A DNA stretch of 64,000 nucleotides from NCBI GenBank assembly GCA_963818685.1, contig CAWFTJ010000006.1, positions 248,001 through 312,000 of the forward strand, written 5' to 3'. Position numbers and translations under genes: made by a program. This stretch comes from CAJCJE01 sp963818685 (GTDB lineage: Bacteria > Actinomycetota > Actinomycetes > Mycobacteriales > Pseudonocardiaceae). Positions 1-8,825 of the stretch are shown here, piece after piece (position 1 is the first letter of the stretch; every line of letters starts with the position of its first letter). The notes beneath the pieces are model-generated. The model saw nothing but the letters and a program-made list of their open reading frames with translations. It was not told where the DNA came from and did no database searches.

Positions 1-270
1 GGCGGCTACGACAACGCGGCCGACGCCGCCCACCGCGTCTCCGAGACCGTGAACCAGGCGCGCGACACCGGCTATTCGTCCAGCAACGTGCAGGTCAACG
101 GCCAGAACGCGGTGCTGCTCGCCGGTCAGCAGAACCAGGAGGTGGTGCTCTCCGCCGGCACCATCACCGTGCTGGTCACGGCCGCCAACAGCGTGGTCCA
201 GGCAGGCAAGGCAGGCCCGCCGCTGATCCAACTGGCCGGCAAGGCGCTGACCGCCGCCCAGAAAGCCTAA
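1..270 (+). CDS. 3' end of an unidentified protein (5' end outside window)
   Basis: An open frame enters from the left edge and ends at TAA 268-270, giving the last 89 residues. The segment is Gln/Ala/Val-rich (a QVNGQNAVLL stretch, then AGTITVLVTAANSVV) and suggests alternating strand and helix with no catalytic motif I recognise. In M. tuberculosis the gene before coaE is rpsA; this is not rpsA, so the backbone already differs here. Its stop overlaps that of a small convergent gene by a few bases. Function unknown. Confidence 0.6.
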   Translation, partial: GGYDNAADAAHRVSETVNQARDTGYSSSNVQVNGQNAVLLAGQQNQEVVLSAGTITVLVTAANSVVQAGKAGPPLIQLAGKALTAAQKA

Positions 271-512
271 GCGGCGTTGCCCATCGCCGCGTCATCGATG
301 GCCGGGCTCGGCACCCAGGCCCGTTCCATGGCCACCACGACCGCGCGCCTGCGCAACCCGGCCAGGCTGTGCCGGCTGCGAATCCGCACAACGGCCTGCG
401 CGCGCCACCACGTCCTCGGTCTGGCCAACGCCTCCGCGACCTGCCGATACCGCCCGCAGTGCACAAGGCCCGGCGTCCCCAGCCGGTGCCTGCCCGCCCC
501 ATTGCCTGCCAT
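267..512 (-). CDS. Small hypothetical protein, 81 aa
   Basis: The frame runs from ATG 512 to TAG 267-269. A good Shine-Dalgarno sequence (GAGGAGCA) sits about 8 nt before the ATG, which is why I keep this short gene. The product is basic and Arg/Ala-rich, with a WWRAQAVVRIRSRH segment and no transmembrane stretch. It is divergent from coaE, so 513-621 would hold both promoters. I do not recognise the family. Much of its composition could come from a non-coding frame in GC-rich DNA, so it could be spurious. Confidence 0.45.
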   Translation of the reverse strand: MAGNGAGRHRLGTPGLVHCGRYRQVAEALARPRTWWRAQAVVRIRSRHSLAGLRRRAVVVAMERAWVPSPAIDDAAMGNAA

Positions 513-621
513 TGATCCTGCTCCTCGCGCGAAACTTGCCCAAGGATAAGTACATGACGTGCGAAAACGGGGAAACTTGCGCGGCGTGTCGGAGTTGGCA
601 AGATCCTGACAGAATCCACTC

Positions 622-1818
622 ATGCTTCGGGTAGGACTGACCGGCGGAATCGGCTCCGGCAAATCGACGGTATCCGGCCGGTTGGCCGAGCACGGCGCGA
701 GGATCATCGACGCGGACCGGATCGCCAGGGAAGTCGTCGAGCCCGGTTCGGCCGGCCTCGCCAAGGTCACCGAGGCGTTCGGCACCGGGGTGCTGGCGGC
801 GGACGGGGCGCTGGATCGGGCCGCGCTGGCCAAGGTGGTGTTCGCGGACGACGCGGCCCGACAGAAGCTCAACGGCATCGTGCACCCGCTGATCGGCGCG
901 CGCACCGCGGAACTCACCTCGGCCGCGCCCAAGGACGCGGTGCTCGTGCACGACGTCCCACTGCTGGTGGAGAACGGCCTCGCGCCCATGTACCACCTGG
1001 TCGTCGTGGTCGACGCACCGGTGGCCGAGCGGGTCGCGCGGCTGGCGCGCGGACGGGGCATGACCGAGGAGGAGATCCACGCGCGGATCGCGGCCCAGGC
1101 CGACGAGGCGAGGCGGCGGGACGTCGCGGACGTGTGGCTGGACAACAGCGGCACCCCGGACCAGGTGCTGGCAGCGGTGGACGCGCTCTGGTCGGACCGG
1201 CTGATCCCGTTCGAGGCGAACGTCCGGCTGCAACGCCACGCCGAGCGCGGCGCCCCCCGCATCGTCGCCTACCACCAGGACTGGCCGGCGCAGGCCGAGC
1301 GGCTGGCCGCGCGCATCCGGCTCGCCGCGGGCGCGCTCGCGCTGCGCGTCGACCACGTCGGGTCGACGGCCGTGCCCGGTCTGGCCGCTCAGGACGTGCT
1401 GGACCTCCAGGTCGCCGTCAGGTCCATGGCCGACGCGGACGACCTGGCCCAGTCGCTGATCGCGGCCGGCTTCCCGGCCGTGCCGAACGCCTCGGTCGAC
1501 CATCCGCTGCCCAGCGACCCCGACCCCGAGCACTGGGGCAGGCGCACGCACGTCAGCGCGGACCCGGCCCGCTGGGCCGACGTGCACGTGCGGGTGTTGG
1601 ACAGCCCCGGTTGGCGGTTCGCGCTGCTGTGCCGCGACTGGCTGCGCGCGGACGACACGGCCCGCGCCGAGTACGAGCAGGCCAAGCGGGCGCGGTCGGC
1701 CCAACACCACGACCGGTCCGCGCCCGTCTACGAGGCCGCCAAGAACGCCTGGCGCGACGCTGCCGAGCCGAGGGCCGGCGCGTGGGCCGAAAGCACCGGC
1801 TGGGCCCCGCCTGCCTGA
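622..1818 (+). CDS. coaE: Dephospho-CoA kinase fused to a GrpB/UPF0157 domain
   Basis: CoaE phosphorylates the 3'-hydroxyl of dephospho-CoA with ATP, the last step of coenzyme A synthesis, in the cytoplasm. The P-loop GGIGSGKST is at residues 8-16 and the kinase domain fills roughly residues 1-200. A second domain from about residue 215 to the end (398 aa total) carries the DHVGSTAVPGL and DLQV motifs of the GrpB/UPF0157 family, a nucleotidyltransferase-like fold. This two-domain form is known in mycobacteria, where the tail has been linked to folding or regulation. No Shine-Dalgarno sequence is visible before ATG 622. It begins the coaE-DUF402-uvrB synteny block. Confidence 0.95.
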   Translation: MLRVGLTGGIGSGKSTVSGRLAEHGARIIDADRIAREVVEPGSAGLAKVTEAFGTGVLAADGALDRAALAKVVFADDAARQKLNGIVHPLIGARTAELTSAAPKDAVLVHDVPLLVENGLAPMYHLVVVVDAPVAERVARLARGRGMTEEEIHARIAAQADEARRRDVADVWLDNSGTPDQVLAAVDALWSDRLIPFEANVRLQRHAERGAPRIVAYHQDWPAQAERLAARIRLAAGALALRVDHVGSTAVPGLAAQDVLDLQVAVRSMADADDLAQSLIAAGFPAVPNASVDHPLPSDPDPEHWGRRTHVSADPARWADVHVRVLDSPGWRFALLCRDWLRADDTARAEYEQAKRARSAQHHDRSAPVYEAAKNAWRDAAEPRAGAWAESTGWAPPA

Positions 1819-1845
1819 CCGGCCGGACCCCGCCTGCCTGACCGG
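1805..1845. repeat. 18-bp direct repeat spanning the coaE stop codon
   Basis: CCCCGCCTGCCTGACCGG occurs at 1805-1822 and again at 1828-1845, a perfect copy with a 23-bp period. The first copy contains the coaE stop codon (TGA 1816-1818). It looks like a small slippage duplication; the GGCC-rich joint could add weak terminator structure between coaE and the convergent gene. Confidence 0.7.
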
Positions 1846-1848
1846 TGA

Positions 1849-2280
1849 TCAGAAGCCGCGTACCTTGCCGAAGTCGACCCGGATCGCGACCGGATGGGTT
1901 TCGGTGAAGTGCTCGACCGTGCCGTACATCCGCTCCATGCCGGCGCGGTACTTGGCCACGAACGCCGGGTTCTCGTGCGGGACGGGCACGTCGTCGACGA
2001 CGCGCGCGGTGCCGGTGATGACGATGATGTCGCTGCCCTTGCCGTCGCCGTCGAAGTTCAGCGCGACACGCGGGTTGGCTTCGATGTGCGCGATCCGCTT
2101 CACGTCGCCGCCGTTGTAGACGAGCACGTGGTCGTCCTCGTGGACGAACCAGATCGGGTTGGGCTGGGGCGTGCCGTCCTTGCCGACCGTGGTCAGCCAG
2201 ATGATCTGCTCCTCAGCCAGCCGCCCGCGGACTCGTTCGCCGAACGGGGTGCTGGGATCGGGGAGAGCGTTCTGCGTCAT
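1849..2280 (-). CDS. PPOX-class (probably F420-dependent) oxidoreductase, copy A
   Basis: This 143-aa protein is a split-barrel flavin/F420-binding enzyme of the pyridoxamine 5'-phosphate oxidase superfamily. Residues 28-45 read IWLTTVGKDGTPQPNPIW, the signature of the F420-dependent TIGR03618-like group; the LNFDGDGKGSDIIVITG stretch follows near residue 90. Such enzymes reduce or oxidise small substrates with F420, but the substrate cannot be read from sequence. The start is ATG 2280, with TACGTT ending 7 nt before it, which suggests a leaderless transcript. A paralogue of identical length lies 55 bp upstream on the same strand. Confidence 0.88.
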   Translation of the reverse strand: MTQNALPDPSTPFGERVRGRLAEEQIIWLTTVGKDGTPQPNPIWFVHEDDHVLVYNGGDVKRIAHIEANPRVALNFDGDGKGSDIIVITGTARVVDDVPVPHENPAFVAKYRAGMERMYGTVEHFTETHPVAIRVDFGKVRGF

Positions 2281-2335
2281 ACCGAACAACGTAGTACGAC
2301 GAATTTCGGCTCTCCCCGAAACCCGACCAGTGGGA

Positions 2336-2767
2336 TCAGTGGCCGCGGACCTTGGCGATGTCGATGCGCAGGGCCACCGGGTAGGCCTTGCCGAAGTTCT
2401 CGGGGCTGCCGGCAACCCGGGTCATCAGGGCGTCGTACTTCGCGAGATAGGCCGGGACTTCGTTGCACGGCGGCACGTCGTCGATCAGCCGGGCGGTGCC
2501 GGTGACGACGATGATGTCGCCGCCCTTGCCGTCGCCGTCGAGGTTCAGCGCGACCTGCGGGCGCTGTCCGATGTGCGTGAGCCGGTTCGCGTCGGGGCGG
2601 TTGTAGATCAACAGGCTGTCGTTGTCGAGCAGGAACCAGACCGGGTTGGGTTGGGGAGTGCCGTCCTTGCCGACGGTGGTCAGCCAGATGACTACATCGT
2701 TGGTCAGTCGGCGCAGCACGCGCTCGCCGAAGGGTGTGGTGGGATCGGGCAACACACTGTGTGTCAT
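2336..2767 (-). CDS. PPOX-class (probably F420-dependent) oxidoreductase, copy B
   Basis: This is a tandem paralogue of the gene at 1849-2280, also 143 aa. It shares the N-terminus (LPDPTTPFGERV), the IWLTTVGKDGTPQPNPVW motif and the C-terminal KVRG end, but has diverged in between (FLLDNDSLLIYNRPDANR in place of FVHEDDHVLVYNGGDVKR). The pair arose by duplication and probably differs in substrate. ATG 2767 is preceded by TAAGTT with a 6-nt gap, so this copy seems to have its own leaderless promoter. Substrate unknown. Confidence 0.88.
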   Translation of the reverse strand: MTHSVLPDPTTPFGERVLRRLTNDVVIWLTTVGKDGTPQPNPVWFLLDNDSLLIYNRPDANRLTHIGQRPQVALNLDGDGKGGDIIVVTGTARLIDDVPPCNEVPAYLAKYDALMTRVAGSPENFGKAYPVALRIDIAKVRGH

Positions 2768-2796
2768 GTACGGAACTTATCGCGGAGAGCGGCTAC

Positions 2797-3315
2797 TTAG
2801 AGCGGCGGCCAGGGTGCGGTAATCCCCTGGTAGGACAGCCACGGCTCAAGGTCGTGGTAGCAGCGGCTCAACTCCTCCAGCGTGCGGTGCACGGTGTGCA
2901 GGGCGAGATCCGCGTCGCCCGGCCGCAGCACCCGGCCGGACACGGCGGCCGCGAACTCCTCCGAGCCGATGATCCGGGCCGTCCGCCCGCCCGACACGGA
3001 CAGGCCGAGCAGCAGGTCGGTGGTGCGCCACGCGCGGCTGTCGTGCTGGATCCGGACAGCGGTGAGAGTGCACGGACCGGTGCGCGCGTGCCGCGAGCGG
3101 GGGCGCTTGTGGGTCAGCCGGAGGCCGACGGTCGGCAGCAGCCAGGTGACCTCGCTGTCCATGAACGGGTCATCCGGGGTCGCGTGCTCCATCCGCAGCC
3201 CCCACGGCTCGACCTGGCAGAAGGTCAGCCGCACGGACATACCGGATGAGTAGCTTCGCTCAGCCGTAAAGGTGTCGACGATGTCAACCAGCTGGGGTGT
3301 GATGACCGTGCCCAC
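2797..3315 (-). CDS. DUF402-like protein, copy A
   Basis: 172 aa, GTG start at 3315 with TACTCT 7 nt upstream (leaderless pattern). It is related along its length to the neighbouring DUF402 protein at 3467-4036. Shared features are the V.PWGLRM / V.PFGLYM strand, a TWLLPTVGLRLTHKR / SWLLPDLGLRISDW segment, a WR.TDL.L strand and a C-terminal TLEELSRCYHDLEPWL helix. DUF402 proteins include nucleoside tri/diphosphatases (Ntdp type) and RNase E/G-associated proteins. This copy is more divergent than its neighbour, and activity is not predictable. Confidence 0.75.
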   Translation of the reverse strand: MGTVITPQLVDIVDTFTAERSYSSGMSVRLTFCQVEPWGLRMEHATPDDPFMDSEVTWLLPTVGLRLTHKRPRSRHARTGPCTLTAVRIQHDSRAWRTTDLLLGLSVSGGRTARIIGSEEFAAAVSGRVLRPGDADLALHTVHRTLEELSRCYHDLEPWLSYQGITAPWPPL

Positions 3316-3427
3316 AGCCCGAAGAGTAGCCGCGCGTGTGCGTCTCGTGATGTGTGGGGTCGATTCGTTATATCACGGATTGGGTACGAATTTATACCGA
3401 ACTGACCTGTGAAGAAGGAGTGATCGA

Positions 3428-3460
3428 ATGGCCGTTGAGATCGGTCAGATGATCGGCTAA
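3428..3460 (+). other. 10-codon mini-ORF with a strong Shine-Dalgarno sequence
   Basis: GAAGAAGGAGTGATCGA leads into ATG 3428 and the reading MAVEIGQMIG before TAA 3458-3460. An AT-rich stretch (GAATTTATACCG) upstream could be a promoter. It is either a short regulatory peptide or the surviving 5' end of a lost gene, placed between two genes on the opposite strand. Nothing downstream on the plus strand is an obvious target. Confidence 0.3.
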
Positions 3461-3466
3461 TGCGGC

Positions 3467-4036
3467 CTACCTGCGCAGCCAGGTGAGCTTTATGCCCAGG
3501 TCATCGAGCCAGTGGTCGAGATCGTTGCGGTACTGCGCGAGCGCCTCGACAGTGCGATAGGTGGTTTCCAGCGCGGTCTGTGCGCTGTAGCGGTCAAGTA
3601 GGCCGGCGCTCATGGCTGCCAGGAGTTCGTCGGTGTCGAGCACCTCGAAGTCACGCCCGGTACGTAGCACGATGTCCAGGTACAGATCGGTCGCCCGCCA
3701 CACGTCGGGGCCGGGTTCGATCCGCGCGATGTCGAGGTAGAAGTCCTGGTCCCGTTCGTTGCCCTTGGTGAAGTGCCAGTCGCTGATCCGCAGGCCGAGG
3801 TCGGGCAGCAGCCACGATTCGAGGTATTCGACCTTGGGCCGGCCCGGCACGGGGCGTGCCATGTACAACCCGAACGGCTCGACCCGGTACACGTCGACCG
3901 CGCGCACGAAGCCCTTGTTGTCGGTGTTGGTCATCGCAGGGACGTCGAAGTACTCGACCTTGGGCGGGTGCACGTCGACGGCATCCGGCGCCTGGTGTGG
4001 TTGGCGCTGTGGCAGCAGAAACGGGTCGGCTGTCAT
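3467..4036 (-). CDS. DUF402 domain protein, copy B (Rv1632c-position orthologue)
   Basis: 189 aa from ATG 4036. The DUF402 core runs from about residue 45 (VDVYRVEPFGLYMARP) through SWLLPDLGLRISDWHF, DQDFYLDIARIEP and WRATDLYLDIVLRTG to a helical tail (YRTVEALAQYRNDLDHWLDDL). It sits divergently next to uvrB as Rv1632c does in M. tuberculosis, so it is the conserved backbone copy. DUF402 enzymes of Firmicutes hydrolyse nucleoside di/triphosphates; for this actinobacterial branch the role is not established. A shorter start at about 3933 (MTNTDNKG) is possible. Confidence 0.8.
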   Translation of the reverse strand: MTADPFLLPQRQPHQAPDAVDVHPPKVEYFDVPAMTNTDNKGFVRAVDVYRVEPFGLYMARPVPGRPKVEYLESWLLPDLGLRISDWHFTKGNERDQDFYLDIARIEPGPDVWRATDLYLDIVLRTGRDFEVLDTDELLAAMSAGLLDRYSAQTALETTYRTVEALAQYRNDLDHWLDDLGIKLTWLRR

Positions 4037-4142
4037 GCCGACATACTGCCCGCGTTTCGGCTGGCGTCCGATCCACCGAACGTGTGCCACCCGAAAGGAT
4101 GAAGATCGACGGCGGCCGACGGTGACCGCACACCCGCCCGAG

Positions 4143-4165
4143 TTGTCGGTGGGCGGACGTACCCT
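4143..4165 (+). promoter_or_regulatory. PafBC-type (RecA-NDp) DNA-damage promoter of uvrB
   Basis: TTGTCGGTG at 4143-4151, 8 nt, then TACCCT at 4160-4165. This matches the mycobacterial RecA-independent damage promoter recognised by PafBC (TTGTCRGTG-N8-TANNNT) at every defined position. Only 6 nt separate the -10 box from GTG 4172, so the transcript should be leaderless. The same element stands before uvrA (37541) and alkD (59258, minus strand). Confidence 0.8.
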
Positions 4166-4171
4166 CGATAC

Positions 4172-6339
<2,168 letters not shown>

Positions 6340-6350
6340 ACCAACTTGAC

Positions 6351-6384
6351 GCTTTACACCATGGTTTATAGCTTTACACCATGG
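6351..6384 (+). promoter_or_regulatory. Direct-repeat operator and leaderless promoter of vapBC
   Basis: GCTTTACACCATGG occurs at 6351-6364 and again at 6371-6384, exactly two helical turns apart. The second copy contains the vapB start codon. TAGCTT (6369-6374) is a TANNNT -10 box with 6 nt to ATG 6381, and no Shine-Dalgarno sequence is present. The repeats are the natural binding site for the VapB/VapBC autorepressor, which would cover the -10 box and start codon. Confidence 0.65.
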
Positions 6385-6653
6385 CGTTAAACATCAAGGA
6401 CCAGGAAACGGAGCGACTCGCCGCCGAAGTCGCCGCCCTGACCGGTGAGTCCAAGACGGCCGCGATCAGGGAGGCGTTGCGCGATCGTCGTAATCACCTG
6501 CTGGCCGACCAGGATCGGGAGGAACGAGACCGGCGCGCCCTGCGCTTCCTGCAGGATGAGATCTGGCCGCAGATCCCGGACGACTTTCGTAATGCGCGGA
6601 TAACCAAAGAGGATCGCGAAGAAATCCTCGGCTATGGACCGGACGGCGTATGA
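6381..6653 (+). CDS. vapB: VapB-type antitoxin (PSK transcription-factor family)
   Basis: This 90-aa protein begins MALNIKDQETERLAAEVAALTGESKT, the Rv0623-like VapB pattern: a short N-terminal strand and ribbon-helix-helix for operator binding. An acidic, Arg-rich tail from about residue 45 should wrap the toxin's active site. It overlaps vapC by 4 bp (ATGA), so the two are translationally coupled. It is expected to repress its own promoter through the 14-bp direct repeats overlapping its start. Confidence 0.88.
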   Translation: MALNIKDQETERLAAEVAALTGESKTAAIREALRDRRNHLLADQDREERDRRALRFLQDEIWPQIPDDFRNARITKEDREEILGYGPDGV

Positions 6654-7051
6654 TCATCGATTCATCGGCAGTAATTTCCATCCTTCAGGAGGAAGAAGGT
6701 CATCACGCGTTGCGGCGCTGTATAACCGGTGCTGCGGAGCCGAAGATCGGTGCACCGACGGAAGTCGAGACTGGCCTCGTCCTCACTGGCTACCTTGGTG
6801 TCAGGGGGAGAACTCTGCTGGCCCGTTTCCTGGAGCAGATGCATATCGTGACGATCCCGTTCACCAAAGAGCACAGCGAAATTGCCCTGGATGCTTTCCA
6901 TCGTTTTGGTAGGGGGCGACATCCGGCCAAGTTGAATTTTGGCGACTGCCTGGCTTATGCTGCGGCATATATCGCGCGGGAACCCTTGCTGTGTACTGGT
7001 GGCGACTTCGTTCAGACCGACCTGCCGCTCGTTGATCCCACGGCGCAGTAG
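6650..7051 (+). CDS. vapC: VapC toxin, PIN-domain ribonuclease
   Basis: 133 aa with the PIN fold. The Mg-binding acidic residues are visible: Asp4 in MIIDSSAVI, a central Glu in PTEVETGLVL (about residue 38-42), and Asp near residue 98 in KLNFGDCLAYA. PIN toxins cut tRNA or rRNA once the antitoxin is degraded. With vapB it forms a complete type II module directly after uvrB, at the left edge of the first accessory block. Confidence 0.88.
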   Translation: MIIDSSAVISILQEEEGHHALRRCITGAAEPKIGAPTEVETGLVLTGYLGVRGRTLLARFLEQMHIVTIPFTKEHSEIALDAFHRFGRGRHPAKLNFGDCLAYAAAYIAREPLLCTGGDFVQTDLPLVDPTAQ

Positions 7052-7079
7052 CTCGTGTCATAGCAGTGAACGCGGTCAA

Positions 7080-7165
7080 CTGGTGATGTCCTTGCGGCGA
7101 ATCGGCGGGCCGCGAAGGCGAAAGGTTAAGAAGACGATGCCGTAGATCAACGCGGAGAGCACCAT
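7080..7165 (-). pseudogene. Duplicated C-terminal fragment of the ABC permease
   Basis: On the minus strand this reads VLSALIYGIVFLTF...RRKDITS, matching VLSALIYGVVFVAF...ARKDITS at the end of the intact permease at 7953-8825. The nucleotide match starts at the stop codon (7080 versus 7957) and persists for about 80 bp, then is lost. It is a decayed copy of the permease 3' end with no start or promoter. Together with the intact copy it brackets the membrane-protein gene at 7189-7898. Confidence 0.75.
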
Positions 7166-7188
7166 CTCGCCGCAGTCCGTGGCAGCTC

Positions 7189-7898
7189 TCAGCTGATCGT
7201 GGAGTTGTAGATGTGGCAGACCGTCAGATTGACGTACCCCTTCTGCGGTGTGAGGCTGTAGCCGATCTGGTTGAGGCGCGGAAGTCGAAGAACGGCGTTG
7301 GGGACTGCGTGGGGTGACTGTCCGGGGTCCAGCCGAAAGCGGTCTGGTAAAGGGTGACTTCGTTGTTCTTGACCGAGGGCAACAATGAACGGCCCACGAG
7401 GAAACTGTTCCGGTTGTCGTCGGTGATGGTGATGCAACCGCCATGGACGCGCGAACCAGGGGTCAGGTGGAAGGTTTGCGACGAGAGGACGGTCGCTGGG
7501 GTGATCGGCGCGGTCGCGTTCGCGTAGAAGTACCAGGGCCAGGCCGCCACGCCGATCAGCGCGATGCACACGGTCAGCGCGCCGGGGCCTCGCACGACCA
7601 AGTAGATGGCCCAACGTTGCCATGTGACAGGTCGGCTGAGCCAGCTGGTCTCATCGGCGCGCGGCTCGGGTTGTCGATGTGGACGCGGCTGGACCATACG
7701 GATGACGATCTCGGGGGCCGCGGCGGGCTCTTGCTTGGGCGGGGCGATGGCCCGCGGGTCAGCAAGTGGTGTTGCTGGTTGTGGTCGCTGATCAGCGCGC
7801 CGACGCTCCGCGACCTCGCGCATGATTATCCCGAACGCGACCGAGGCTATGCCGAGAACGGCGCGCCTGACCGGATCGTTGCTCGGCAAGAATGGCAT
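7189..7898 (-). CDS. Hypothetical membrane protein, about 235 aa (one frameshift near 7285)
   Basis: ATG 7898 follows a GGGGG-containing weak ribosome site. The N-terminal segment FLPSNDPVRRAVLGIASVAF may be membrane-associated, then a Pro/Gln-rich linker (about residues 40-85) leads to a clear transmembrane helix (LTVCIALIGVAAWPWYFYA). The exterior part has SSQTFHLTPGSRVHGGCITI, suggesting a small beta-domain. The frame breaks near 7285; the other frame continues to NQIGYSLTPQKGYVNLTVCH and a stop at 7189. It lies behind the ABC permease, between an intact and a broken copy of that gene's end. Not recognised. Confidence 0.6.
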
Positions 7899-7952
7899 CG
7901 CTGGCCCCCAGTTGCCGCCCAACGCATGCCACCGAGATTAGCCGAGAATGCC

Positions 7953-8825
7953 TCAGCTGGTGATGTCCTTGCGGGCGAAGCGACGGGCGGCGAAGGCGAC
8001 GAAGACAACGCCGTAGATCAGCGCGGACAGCACGCCGCGCACGATGTTGCCCCAGTCGATGTTGGCGCTCAACAGGTCAGCCCAGGTGAACGCGTAGTGC
8101 GTCGGCAGGTACTCGCGCAGGCCGCCGAGTGCGGTGATCGAGTCGAGGATCTCGGACAGGATCGACGCCAGCACCGCACCGCCGACCGCACCGAGCGGGG
8201 CGTTGGTGGAGACGGAGAGCAGCAGGGCGAGGCCGGCGACCCAGATCAGTTGCAGCGCCAGGTACACCACGGCCAGCGCGATCCGACCGATGGCCGTACC
8301 GAAGGGGAGGGCTTCGCCGGTCGGGCCGACCATGTCGCCGCTGCCGTAGGCGATGACGCCGACGATGAGCGAGATCCCAGGCAGGATGATCAGGCCGGCC
8401 AGCGACAGCAGCGCGGACACGATCGCCTTCTGCCGCAGCAGCCTCGCACGCGGGATCGGTATCGCCAACAGGTACTTCAGGCTCGACCAGGACGCCTCGC
8501 TTGCCACGGTGTCGCCGAAGAACAGCGCGATCACCACGACCAGCAGGAAGCTGGCCGACGCGAACAGGGCGAACACGGTGAAGTTGGTGCCGCTGCTGGT
8601 GGCGAGGTCGACCAGTTGGCCTGAGTTGCGGTTGCTCGTCCCGTTGCCGATCTTGAACGCGATCAGCAGCAGGAACGGCAGGATGGCCAGGAAGCCCAGC
8701 GCCAGCTGGGTGCGCCTGCGCCGGATCTGCCTGCGCAGCTCGACCCGGATGGGCATGGTGCGGCTCGCTCGGTAACCGTTGGCCGAGCCGAGTGTCGTGG
8801 CAGTTGTGGCAGTTGTGGTTGGCAT
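7953..8825 (-). CDS. ABC-2 type transporter permease
   Basis: 290 aa. A basic N-terminus (RVELRRQIRRRRTQ) precedes helix 1 (LALGFLAILPFLLLIAF). Further helices follow at FALFASASFLLVVVIALFF, a long SLAGLIILPGISLIVGVIAY stretch, IALAVVYLALQLIWVAGLALLLS and the C-terminal GVLSALIYGVVFVAF. An amphipathic segment SWSSLKYLLAIPIPRARLLRQK resembles the coupling element of ABC-2 exporters. The start overlaps the stop of the upstream ATPase gene (8825), so they are coupled and should form one exporter. Substrate unknown. Confidence 0.85.
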   Translation of the reverse strand: MPTTTATTATTLGSANGYRASRTMPIRVELRRQIRRRRTQLALGFLAILPFLLLIAFKIGNGTSNRNSGQLVDLATSSGTNFTVFALFASASFLLVVVIALFFGDTVASEASWSSLKYLLAIPIPRARLLRQKAIVSALLSLAGLIILPGISLIVGVIAYGSGDMVGPTGEALPFGTAIGRIALAVVYLALQLIWVAGLALLLSVSTNAPLGAVGGAVLASILSEILDSITALGGLREYLPTHYAFTWADLLSANIDWGNIVRGVLSALIYGVVFVAFAARRFARKDITS

